From: AWTP1-13 sp041288195
GTDB taxonomy: Bacteria; Pseudomonadota; Alphaproteobacteria; Rhizobiales; Hyphomicrobiaceae
Assembly (NCBI GenBank): GCA_041288195.1
Contig: JBGGME010000161.1
Coordinates: 1 to 52,038 of the forward strand
Direction: 5' to 3'
DNA: 52,038 bases
This document shows, one piece after another, positions 42,117 to 50,429 of the stretch (within the stretch, counting starts at the first letter, position 1; each line of letters starts with the position of its first letter). The notes under the pieces were generated by a model. It had not been told where the DNA came from, did no database searches, and was given only the letters and a program-made list of their open reading frames with translations. Made by a program: the position numbers and the translations under genes.

Positions 42117-42866
42117 ATGTCGAACGTCATCGATCTCGAGGGCGGCGCGGCCGTGGTCACCGGAGGGGCGCAGGGCTTCGGCAAGGCGATCACCGAGCGC
42201 TTCATCAAGTCCGGGGCGCGGGTCGCGATCTGGGATCATGACATCGCGCTGGCGCAGAAGACGGCCAAGACGCTGGGCGAGCAGGTGACGGCGATCGCCT
42301 GCGACGTGGCGGAGGCCGCCTCGGTCGCCAAGGCCTGCGACGCCACCATCAAGGGCCTCGGGCGCATCGACATCCTCATCAACAACGCCGGCATCGCCGG
42401 CGCCAACGCCAAGACCTGGGAGACCGAGGTGGAGGAATGGCGCAAGGTGATGCGCATCAACCTCGACGGCCCCTTCATCTGCTCGCGCGCCGTCGTGCCC
42501 GGCATGATCGCGCAGAACTACGGGCGCATCGTCAACATCGCCTCGATCGCCGGCAAGGAAGGCAACCCCAACGCCGCACACTACTCGGCCTCCAAGGCCG
42601 GCGTGATCGCGCTGACGAAATCGCTCGGCAAGGAGCTCGCCGGCTACGACATCGCCGTCAATGCCGTGACGCCCGCCGCCGCCAAGACCGCGATCTTCGA
42701 CCAGCTGAAGCAGGAGCACATCGACTTCATGCTCTCCAAGATCCCGCGCAACCGCTTCGTGACGGTCGACGAGGTGGCGGCGCTGGTGGCCTGGATCGCC
42801 AGCCAGGAGAACTCCTTCACCACAGGCGCCGTGTTCGACATCTCCGGCGGCCGCGCGACGTATTGA
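42117..42866 (+). CDS. Short-chain dehydrogenase/reductase (SDR)
   Basis: The 249-residue NAD(P)-dependent enzyme has the cofactor loop AAVVTGGAQGFGKAITE (about 11-27), the Asn motif INNAGIAG, catalytic Ser in VNIASIAGKEG, and Tyr/Lys in HYSASKAG. It is a classical SDR that interconverts an alcohol and a ketone. The start ATG 42117 has GGAGAAG upstream. It is the first gene of the set with M24 and DUF3604-like genes, and its substrate is probably an intermediate of that module. Confidence 0.93.
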   Translation: MSNVIDLEGGAAVVTGGAQGFGKAITERFIKSGARVAIWDHDIALAQKTAKTLGEQVTAIACDVAEAASVAKACDATIKGLGRIDILINNAGIAGANAKTWETEVEEWRKVMRINLDGPFICSRAVVPGMIAQNYGRIVNIASIAGKEGNPNAAHYSASKAGVIALTKSLGKELAGYDIAVNAVTPAAAKTAIFDQLKQEHIDFMLSKIPRNRFVTVDEVAALVAWIASQENSFTTGAVFDISGGRATY

Positions 42867-42955
42867 CGGGTGCCCTGAGCTTGCCGTTGAGCGCGGCGGC
42901 GACGGCGCGCTAGCATGGCCGGGCCCGCGCGCGAGCGGGCCAAGCGGAGAACACC

Positions 42956-44251
42956 ATGCCAAGCTCATCGAGGTCCGTATCTGCCGAAGCCTTCGAGCGC
43001 ACGCCGATGCCCAGGCGGATCGCCAACCTCGACCGCCTGCTGCACGCGCTCGAGGCGCGCGGCCTCGATGGGATCGTCGCCACCACGCCCAACAATGTGT
43101 TCTATCTCTCGAGCTTCAATGGCATCGCCCACAAGTCGGACGAGCCGCGCGTGTGCGCCGTCGTGCTGTCGCGCCACGCGCCCGAGCATCCGATCCTGGT
43201 GATTGCCGACTATTACCTGGCGACCTTCCTCACGCAGCCGACCTGGATCGAGGACATCCGCCCCTTCCGCGCTGTCATGATGCCGCTCGACCTTCCCGCG
43301 AAGAAGACCGACATCGACCGATTCATCCCGACGTCCGGCTTCGGCCAGGCCTGGGTCGAGAATGCGCGCCGGACCTACGGCTTCGACATGGGAAGCGTGC
43401 TGAAGGGCGCACTCGCGGAGCTGAAACTCGACACCGCCAAGGTCGCCTTCGACGACCGCAGCTTCGGCCTGCGGCTCGGCATCGAGGGCATGACGGTTGC
43501 CGACGGCTACGACCCCATGATGTTCGCCCGCTCGGTCAAGAGCCCCGCTGAGCTCGACCTGCTGCGCCGCTCGACGCGGCTCAACGAGGCCGCCATCCGC
43601 AACACCGTGGCATCCTGGGACAAGGGCGCCACCTGGCGCGACCTCAATATCGCCTACGCGCGCTCGGTGGCCGAGCTCGGCGGCTACGTGCGCGATCCTG
43701 GCGGGATGGTTTGGGGCCATCCGCGGGGCACGGACGCGGCCATCATGCTCTCCACGGGCTTCGAGCACGGCGAGGTCGAGGCCGGCACACACGTCATGTT
43801 CGACTGCCACGGCACCATCGACCTCTACTGCTGGGACGGCGGCAAGACCTGGGTGGTCGACGGCGAGCCGCAGGGCGACGCCAGGCGCTGGTCCAAGGCA
43901 ACCTCCGCGGTCGCCGAGACCCTGATATCGGCGATGAAGCCCGGCGCCTGCGTCTCGCAGCTGCAGGCGCTCGCCCGCCGCGCCTACCGCCAGGCGGGCG
44001 TTCCGGACCCGGACAGGGCCGTCATCTTCTTCCACGGGCTCGGGCTGTCGCACATGGAGCTCGAGCTGATGACGGCGGACGGCAAGCCGACGGGCGACTG
44101 GGTGCTGGAGGAGGGCATGGTGGCGCCCATCCACCTGCTCTATCCCGGCGGCGAGCACGACCGCTCCTGGTGCGAGGAGGTGGTGGAGATTACGAGCGAC
44201 GGCGGCCGGCCCCTCTTCTCCTGGGGCTTCGATCCGATCGCAGGTCGGTAG
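42956..44251 (+). CDS. M24-family (Xaa-Pro peptidase/creatinase-like) hydrolase, atypical metal site
   Basis: The 431-residue protein has the pita-bread fold of M24 enzymes. Metal-ligand positions are Asp283 and Asp294 (in FDCHGTIDLYCWDGGKTW), His360 in FFHGLGLSH, and a Glu in WCEEVVEI (407-408). The remaining ligand, usually Glu in a LEPGMVFTIEPG-like stretch, is His393 in GMVAPIHLLYPGG. M24 members include peptidases, creatinase and DMSP lyase DddP, so a C-N or C-S cleaving role is possible. The gene starts 89 bases after the SDR and ends one base before the next. Confidence 0.88.
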   Translation: MPSSSRSVSAEAFERTPMPRRIANLDRLLHALEARGLDGIVATTPNNVFYLSSFNGIAHKSDEPRVCAVVLSRHAPEHPILVIADYYLATFLTQPTWIEDIRPFRAVMMPLDLPAKKTDIDRFIPTSGFGQAWVENARRTYGFDMGSVLKGALAELKLDTAKVAFDDRSFGLRLGIEGMTVADGYDPMMFARSVKSPAELDLLRRSTRLNEAAIRNTVASWDKGATWRDLNIAYARSVAELGGYVRDPGGMVWGHPRGTDAAIMLSTGFEHGEVEAGTHVMFDCHGTIDLYCWDGGKTWVVDGEPQGDARRWSKATSAVAETLISAMKPGACVSQLQALARRAYRQAGVPDPDRAVIFFHGLGLSHMELELMTADGKPTGDWVLEEGMVAPIHLLYPGGEHDRSWCEEVVEITSDGGRPLFSWGFDPIAGR

Positions 44252-44252
44252 G

Positions 44253-46502
44253 ATGCCCTATTCCGACTACCGCCCCGACCTGATGGGGTCGGCGACGCTC
44301 GCACCGTCGGGGAGCTTCGAGGCGGGCTCGCTGCAGAGCTTCACGCTGGTCTACACGGCGGGCGCCTTCGGCGTCGACGACACCGGCTCGATCAAGATCG
44401 GCTTCCGCTTCGCCACCGATTTCGGGCCCGTGCAGTTCACCGATCCCAAGGCGCAGGGCTACACGACGGTGGAGGCCTCCAACGGCGCCACGCTGGAAGC
44501 CAAGTGGGAGTTCAAGCGCAACATCCGCCCCTGGAGCCGCTCGCTCTACATCGGCGTGGTCAAGGACTTCCTAGCGCCCGGCGACACCATCACCATCCGC
44601 TTCGGCGATCGGCGCTTCGGCTCGCCCGGCATCCGCCTGCAGACCTACTGCGAGAGCGAGTTCCAGTTCCGCGTGTTTGCCGACCCGATCGCCACCTACG
44701 ACTACGTCGCGCTGCCCGAGAGCCCGAGGATCGCCATCGTTCCGGGGCCCGGCGTGCGCTGGCGCGCCGTGCTGCCGACGCTGGTGCGGGCGGGCGAGCC
44801 GTTCCGGCTCAGCGTCAAGGCCGACGACAAGTGGGGCAATCCATCCAACGTCATCGATAGCACGCTGCGCCTCGCGTCCGACGGCCCGATCGGCGGACTG
44901 CCGGCGACGGCGCGCTTCGCGCCCGGAAGCTTTGCCCTGCAGGTGGAGGGGCTGCGGATCGACGAGCCGGGCGAGCGCATCGTGCGCGTGCTCGACGACC
45001 GGGGCGAGGAGCTGTGCCGGTCCAATCCGCTGCGCGTTGTGCCGGGCGCCACCCCGCTCGTGCATTTCTGGGGCGACACCCACGGCCAGTCCAACGAGAC
45101 GCTCGGCACCAACTCCGCGCGAGAGTATTTCGAGTTCGGCCGCGACAAGGCCTTCCTCGACGTCATGGGCCATCAGGGCAACGACTTCCAGATCACCGGC
45201 GCCTTCTGGCGCGAGCTCAACGCGCTGACCGCCGAGTTCGACAAGCCGGGCCGCTTCGTATGCATTCCGGGATACGAGTGGTCGGCCAACACCGCCGTGG
45301 GCGGCGACCGCAACGTGCACTACCGCCACGAGGGCGAGACCATGCACCGCTCCTCGCATGCCCAGATCGCCGATGCGACCGACATCGTCGACGAGGGGAC
45401 CGATGCGCACGACGCGCACGCGCTGTTCGAAAAGCTCCGGGGCCGCGACTGCGTGGTGGCGGCCCACGTCGGCGGGCGCTATGCCGACATCAAGTTCGCG
45501 CACGACCCGATGGAAACGGCCGTGGAGGTGCACTCGGCCTGGGGCACCTTCGAGTGGATCGTGCGCGACGCCTTCGAGAAGGGCTATCGCGTCGGCATCG
45601 TCGCCAACTCGGACGGCCACAAGGGCAGGCCCGGCGCCTGCTACCCCGGCGCCTCGTTCTTCGGCAGCTACGGCGGGCTCACCTGCTTCCTGGCCGAGCG
45701 GCTCGACCGCGACGCGATCTTTGAATGCATGCGCCGCCGCCGCCACTATGCCACCACCGGCAACCGCGCCTACTTGAGCGTGTCGGCTGAGCTCGCAAGC
45801 GAGGCAGACTGCTTCCTGCGCGATCCAGCGGCGGGGCCGACGCGATCGGAGCGCACGGGCCGGCTGATCATGGGCGACATCGCGCGCGTTGCCGATGGTG
45901 AGGCCGAGCTCGCAATCGAGGTCGTGGGCTCGGCGCCGATCGAGCAACTCGACATCTGGGACGGGCTCGACCTGATCGAGACGGTGCGCCCCTACGGCGC
46001 CGCCGACCTCGGCGCCCGCGTGCGCCTCGTCTACGAGGGCGCCGAGTATCGCGGCCGCGCCCGCACCGCCACCTGGGACGGCTCGCTCACCGTCGGGGGG
46101 ACGAAAATCCTGCGCACGGCCGTCATCAACGACTGGAACCTCGACCGCGGCATCCAGGCCCAGGACGCCACGCATGTGACCTGGAAGGCCGTGACGACGG
46201 GCAACTACGGCGCCATCGACCTGTGGCTCGAGAGCGCGACGGGGCAGCTCGCCTTCAAGACCGCACCGGTCTCCGGCGAGGTGGACATTGCAGGGCTCGG
46301 TGCGACCCCGCGCACCTTCGAGGCCGGCGGGCTGGAGCGCGCCGTGCGCCTGCAACGCCTGCCGGAGGCGATGCGCGAGACGCGCCTCTCCCTGCGCCGG
46401 CGCGTGAAGCTGCGCGGCACAGGCGACACCCGCCTCTACGTCCGCGTCCAGCAAGAGGACGGCCACCGCATGTGGTCGAGCCCGATCTATCTCTTTCGCT
46501 GA
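44253..46502 (+). CDS. DUF3604-like PHP-superfamily metal-dependent hydrolase
   Basis: The 749-residue cytoplasmic protein (no signal peptide) has an N-terminal beta-rich region (1-250), then a metal-site region with HFWGDTHGQS (about 270-279), DVMGHQGND, FVCIPGYEW, VAAHVGGRYADIKF, VEVHSAWGTFEW and VANSDGHKGRPG (about 450-460). These His/Asp motifs recall the PHP fold and DUF3604. The substrate is unknown. Its ATG lies one base after the M24 stop, so the two are tightly coupled and likely work on the same substrate. Confidence 0.82.
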   Translation: MPYSDYRPDLMGSATLAPSGSFEAGSLQSFTLVYTAGAFGVDDTGSIKIGFRFATDFGPVQFTDPKAQGYTTVEASNGATLEAKWEFKRNIRPWSRSLYIGVVKDFLAPGDTITIRFGDRRFGSPGIRLQTYCESEFQFRVFADPIATYDYVALPESPRIAIVPGPGVRWRAVLPTLVRAGEPFRLSVKADDKWGNPSNVIDSTLRLASDGPIGGLPATARFAPGSFALQVEGLRIDEPGERIVRVLDDRGEELCRSNPLRVVPGATPLVHFWGDTHGQSNETLGTNSAREYFEFGRDKAFLDVMGHQGNDFQITGAFWRELNALTAEFDKPGRFVCIPGYEWSANTAVGGDRNVHYRHEGETMHRSSHAQIADATDIVDEGTDAHDAHALFEKLRGRDCVVAAHVGGRYADIKFAHDPMETAVEVHSAWGTFEWIVRDAFEKGYRVGIVANSDGHKGRPGACYPGASFFGSYGGLTCFLAERLDRDAIFECMRRRRHYATTGNRAYLSVSAELASEADCFLRDPAAGPTRSERTGRLIMGDIARVADGEAELAIEVVGSAPIEQLDIWDGLDLIETVRPYGAADLGARVRLVYEGAEYRGRARTATWDGSLTVGGTKILRTAVINDWNLDRGIQAQDATHVTWKAVTTGNYGAIDLWLESATGQLAFKTAPVSGEVDIAGLGATPRTFEAGGLERAVRLQRLPEAMRETRLSLRRRVKLRGTGDTRLYVRVQQEDGHRMWSSPIYLFR

Positions 46503-46702
46503 GACCGCACCGACGCCGCGAGGCCCGTTCGAGGCGATCGTCTACCGAGCAACCGCTTGCTGATCTTTTCGAGTTCGTCGGCAGAGGTCAGGCCGCAGCG
46601 ATGGAAATCACGCGCAGTCTCGAGTAGCGCCTTCCGCATCCCAGTGAGCTTCTTTCTCTTCATCGCCGTTGATCTCAACCAAGCGGAGGCATCACCTACC
46701 AC
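46487..46702 (-). CDS. Small antitoxin-like or truncated HTH protein
   Basis: A 71-residue frame starts at GTG 46702, just after the stop of the MFS gene with AAGGGG upstream, or at ATG 46663 (58 residues). The segment MRKALLETARDFHRCGLTSADELEKI resembles the N-terminal part of HigA/XRE-type antitoxins and small HTH regulators, but the helix-turn-helix is not complete and the end is Arg-rich. It overlaps the DUF3604-like gene tail by 16 bases. No toxin gene is adjacent. It may be a remnant. Confidence 0.4.
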   Translation of the reverse strand: MVGDASAWLRSTAMKRKKLTGMRKALLETARDFHRCGLTSADELEKISKRLLGRRSPRTGLAASVRSQRKR

Positions 46703-46706
46703 AATT

Positions 46707-48224
46707 CTACCCCTTCGGGCGGCGGACGATGAAGACGAGCGGGAGGGCGATCGCGGAGGCCACCGTGTACATCCAGAAGGCGTTCAGGTAGCCGATCATC
46801 GCGGCCTGCTTGTTGATCTCGCGCGCCAGCCCCGCCAGCCCCGTCGTGGTGTCGACCGTCCACGTCCCCATCGCCGAGGGCAGCGACAGCGTGCGGTTGA
46901 AGGGCGAGAGGAACTCCATCATCCGGCTGTAGTTGGCGCCCGTCGCGCGCACCACCTCGGCGACGGAGACCGAGATGAAGAAACTGCTGCCGATGTTGCG
47001 CATGAGATGGAAGACGGCAACGCCGTCGCCGCGCAACTTGGAGTCGAGCGTCCAGAACGCCGAGGTCGAGATCGGCGTCCAGATCATGCCGACGGCCAGC
47101 CCCTGCAGGAAGGCGTTCGCGCACAGCGTCGAGAGCTGGACGTTGAAATCGATGCTCGTCAGCCACAGACCCGAGATGATCTGGAGGCCGAAGCCCGTGA
47201 CCATGCCGATGCGCGGATCGAGCCCGGTCGTGAGCATGGACAGGAAGAAGCCCGACATCACGCCCACTCCCCGCCAGCTCACCACGTAGCCCACGAGCCC
47301 GTCAGGGAAGCCCAGCTGGTTCTGCAGCAGCGGCGGCAGCAGCACCATGGGCGTGAAGTTGAGCATGCCGAAGATGACGATCAGGAACATGCCGACCGCG
47401 AAATTGCGGTCCTGGACGAGGCGCGGGCTCAGGAACGGGTGCCTTGCGGTCAAGCTGTGCGCGACGAACACGTAGAGGGCCGCCACGGCGACCAGCGCCT
47501 CGATCAGGATCTCGGAGGACTCGAACCAGTCCAGCCGCTGCCCGCGCGAAAGCAGCAGCTGCATCGAGGCGATGGCGACCGAGAGCGCGAGAAATCCCGT
47601 CCAGTCGAGCGGGGCGGCGGTGCCGGGCCTCTCGCGCGGTATGGCGAAGTGGGAGGCAATCGTGGCCGCGATCGAGACCGGCAGGATCATGTAGTAGCCC
47701 CACCGCCAGCTGTAGCTCTCGGCAAGATAGCCGGCCAGCACGGGACCGATGATGGGACCGAACGTGTTGGCGACGCCGAAGATCGAGATGACGAACCCGT
47801 GCTGGCGGCGAGGGAAGACGTCGAGCAGGATGGCCTGGCCCAAAGGGAGCAGCGGCGCGCCGGAGGCACCCTGCACCGTCCGCCAGAACACCAGCGTTTC
47901 CAGCGACTGGGAGAGGCCGCACATCAGCGTGGCAGCTGAGAAGGACACCAGGCTCCAGAACTGCACGGGGCCGCGCCCGAAGCGGCCGACGAGCCAGCCC
48001 GTCATCGGCGTGAAGACGGCAGTCGCCAGGATGTTGAAGGTGACTGTCCAGGAGATCTCGTCCTGGGTGGCGGACATGGCACCCTGCATCTGCGGGAGGA
48101 TGGCGGTCGCCGTGAAGGTCGCAGCGTTGAAGGCACCGCACGCCACGACGATGGTGACGAGGACGAAATAGCGGCGCGCGGTGGAAAGCTCCAGGACCGG
48201 CTGGTCTGCTGCAACAGTGGTCAT
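46707..48224 (-). CDS. MFS transporter, DHA2 family (EmrB/QacA type)
   Basis: The 505-residue membrane protein has the 14-helix layout of DHA2 drug exporters. The conserved motifs are GWLVGRFGRGPVQFWS (motif A) at about 77-92, the FWRTVQGASGAPLLPLGQAILLD helix, and GPIIGPVLAGYL (motif C). It would export hydrophobic compounds using the proton gradient. An associated EmrA-type adaptor gene is not present in the window. The gene reads away from a DUF983 gene that is on the same strand 142 bases upstream. Confidence 0.93.
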   Translation of the reverse strand: MTTVAADQPVLELSTARRYFVLVTIVVACGAFNAATFTATAILPQMQGAMSATQDEISWTVTFNILATAVFTPMTGWLVGRFGRGPVQFWSLVSFSAATLMCGLSQSLETLVFWRTVQGASGAPLLPLGQAILLDVFPRRQHGFVISIFGVANTFGPIIGPVLAGYLAESYSWRWGYYMILPVSIAATIASHFAIPRERPGTAAPLDWTGFLALSVAIASMQLLLSRGQRLDWFESSEILIEALVAVAALYVFVAHSLTARHPFLSPRLVQDRNFAVGMFLIVIFGMLNFTPMVLLPPLLQNQLGFPDGLVGYVVSWRGVGVMSGFFLSMLTTGLDPRIGMVTGFGLQIISGLWLTSIDFNVQLSTLCANAFLQGLAVGMIWTPISTSAFWTLDSKLRGDGVAVFHLMRNIGSSFFISVSVAEVVRATGANYSRMMEFLSPFNRTLSLPSAMGTWTVDTTTGLAGLAREINKQAAMIGYLNAFWMYTVASAIALPLVFIVRRPKG

Positions 48225-48366
48225 GCCGATGCCGAGGCTCCCGAGGCGCAGCAGCGTGCGGAGTGGCTCAGACTTGCCTCAGAGGAACGGGCGGCGACAG
48301 TCCTTCCGGATGCGCGGAGCGCAATGCTGGTGCGCATCGGGAGCGCGCGAGGCCGCAGGCTCACAC

Positions 48367-48795
48367 CTACAGGCCCGGCAGGCCCGGCTCCTCGGTCGGT
48401 CGATGCTTCGGATCGAAGCCGTGCATGTAGAGGGCCCACTGCAGGCCGACGAGCGAGCCCTTGACGCGGGGCAGCAGCCACAGGGACGCCACCAGTGTCA
48501 GCGGCAGCCAGATGGAGAGATGCAGCCACGTCGGCGGGGCCGCCCACTTCTCGAGGGAGAGGACGCCCCCGACAATGAAATGGCCGACGACCAGGATGGT
48601 AAAGTAGGGCGGCGCGTCGTCGGTGCGGTGGTGGTGGAGAGCCTCGCCGCACGAGGGACAGTTGTCCCAGGTCTTGAGGTAGCGGCGGAACAGGGCCCCC
48701 TTGCCGCAATTGGGGCAGCGCTCGAGGAAGCCGCGCAGCATGGACCGCGTCAGGTCGCGCGGCGGATGGCTGGCGGTGGCCCCGTATTCGATCAT
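48367..48795 (-). CDS. DUF983 family zinc-ribbon membrane protein
   Basis: The 142-residue protein starts with an N-terminal zinc-ribbon-like region containing CPNCGKG and CPSCGE (four Cys, about 27-51), then two hydrophobic segments (about 66-83 and 92-108). This is the standard DUF983 arrangement found in alphaproteobacteria, with unknown function. It is divergent from the MmgE/PrpD gene and on the same strand as the MFS gene. ATG 48795 fits (MIEYGATASHPP). Confidence 0.9.
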   Translation of the reverse strand: MIEYGATASHPPRDLTRSMLRGFLERCPNCGKGALFRRYLKTWDNCPSCGEALHHHRTDDAPPYFTILVVGHFIVGGVLSLEKWAAPPTWLHLSIWLPLTLVASLWLLPRVKGSLVGLQWALYMHGFDPKHRPTEEPGLPGL

Positions 48796-48968
48796 GGGTC
48801 TGAGATAAGCGATGGCGGGGCCGTGCGTGTTGCGGCATATCGCCCGCCGCGGGGTCCTTCACGATGCACAGCGAGCGCGGACCAGGGTTGCCGCAGCACG
48901 AGATGAGATGCTTGCGGCAGCCGTGACAGCAACTATTGTCGCAACAACAACGATTTGGGAGGCCGGCC

Positions 48969-50411
48969 ATGAACGTGATGCTTCGCACCGTGGACAAGGC
49001 GGCCGACGCGCCGCGCCAGGCCGAGCTGATCTCCGAGACGCTGGCGCGCTTCGCCCATGACCTGAGGGCCGAGGCAATACCCGCCGAGGTGCGCGGGCGG
49101 GCCAAGCACCTGATCCTCGATGCGACCGGCATCGCGCTAGCCTCGGGCCGCTACGACTTTGCCCACAAAGCCGCAACCGCCATCTCCGGGCTCGGCGGAG
49201 AGGGCCCTGTGCCCGTGATCGGCCTGCCGCTCTGGCTGCCGGCGCGCGATGCAGCGCTCCTCAACGGCATCCTCGTGCACGGCCTCGACTTCGACGACAC
49301 GCACACGGGCGGCGTCATCCATGCCACGGCCAGCCTGTGGCCGGCGACGCTCTCCGCGGCCCACATGCGCGGCGCGTCCGGCGCCGACCTCCTCACCGCC
49401 TACATCGCGGGCGTTGAGGCAGCGACCAGGCTTGCCGCCGTCGGCAGCGGCCCGTTCCATCAGCTGGGCTTCCACCCGACCGGGCTCATTGGCGTCTTCG
49501 GCTGCACGCTGGCGGCGGGCATGCTGATGGGGCTGTCGCCGCAGGCGCTGGTAATGGCGCAGGGCATCTCGCTGTCGATGGCGGCCGGCAGCCTGGAGTT
49601 CCTGGAGGACGGCGCCTGGACCAAGCGCATGCATCCGGGCTGGGCGGCGCAGTCGGGCATCACGGCGGCGGCGCTGGCGCGGCAGGGTTTCGTGGGACCA
49701 TCGCGCGCCTACGAGGGCCGCTTCGGTCTGTTCAAGGCCTACCTGCAGGCGGGGATCGAGGCGGAGCGCTGGGAGCGGGCGACGGCTGGCCTCGGCGACG
49801 TGTGGGAGGTGATGGCTGTCGCCGTAAAGCCGCTGCCGGCCTGCCACTTCACGCACGCCTGCTCGGATGCCGCGCTCGCGCTGCTCAAGCAGCACAAGCT
49901 CGCGATTTCCGACATCGAGCGCATCAAGGCGCTGGTGCCGGCGGAGGTGGTCAAGACCGTGTGCGAGCCGGTCGCCAACAAGCGTCGCCCCGCCAACGCC
50001 TACGACGCGCAGTTCTCGATCCCCTACCTCGTCTCAGCAAGCCTGGTGCGCGGCCGCTTCGGACTCGCCGAGCTCGAGCCCGAGGTGCTCAGCGACGAGC
50101 GCATCCTCGCCCTGTGCGACCGCGTCGACTACGAGGTCGACCCCAAGTCGACCTTCCCGCGGCACTACACGGGCGAGGTGCAGATCTCGCTCAAGGACGG
50201 CCGCACGCTGGTGCACCGCGAGGCCATGAACCGCGGCTGCGCCGACCGCCCTCTCACGAATGCCGAGATCGTCGAGAAGTTCGAGGGCAACGCCCGCCTG
50301 TCGCTCTCGGCGCGCCAGGCCGACGCGGTCCGCGAGGCGGTGCTCGGGCTCGATGCGGCACCCGACGCACGCGCCGCCCTCGATCGCATCTGCCAGGCGG
50401 CGCCGCGCTAG
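48969..50411 (+). CDS. MmgE/PrpD family protein
   Basis: The 480-residue protein has the family start (ETLARFAHDLRAEAIPAEVRGRAKHLILDATGIALASGR), the HGLDFDDTHTGGVIHATASLWPATL active-site region (about 100-124), and AAGSLEFLEDGAWTKRMHPGWAAQSGI, which is diagnostic. Members include 2-methylcitrate dehydratase and cis-aconitate decarboxylase. GGGAGG lies six bases before ATG 48969. It is 18 bases upstream of a CoA-transferase, which suggests conversion of a tricarboxylate or dicarboxylate acid. Confidence 0.93.
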   Translation: MNVMLRTVDKAADAPRQAELISETLARFAHDLRAEAIPAEVRGRAKHLILDATGIALASGRYDFAHKAATAISGLGGEGPVPVIGLPLWLPARDAALLNGILVHGLDFDDTHTGGVIHATASLWPATLSAAHMRGASGADLLTAYIAGVEAATRLAAVGSGPFHQLGFHPTGLIGVFGCTLAAGMLMGLSPQALVMAQGISLSMAAGSLEFLEDGAWTKRMHPGWAAQSGITAAALARQGFVGPSRAYEGRFGLFKAYLQAGIEAERWERATAGLGDVWEVMAVAVKPLPACHFTHACSDAALALLKQHKLAISDIERIKALVPAEVVKTVCEPVANKRRPANAYDAQFSIPYLVSASLVRGRFGLAELEPEVLSDERILALCDRVDYEVDPKSTFPRHYTGEVQISLKDGRTLVHREAMNRGCADRPLTNAEIVEKFEGNARLSLSARQADAVREAVLGLDAAPDARAALDRICQAAPR

Positions 50412-50429
50412 GCCAGGATTCACACCATC

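Noticed and set aside
41762..42208. 148-residue minus-strand frame in the AT-enriched GntR/SDR region
   Set aside because: The translation has no domain and overlaps the SDR start region; the region is better explained as regulatory.
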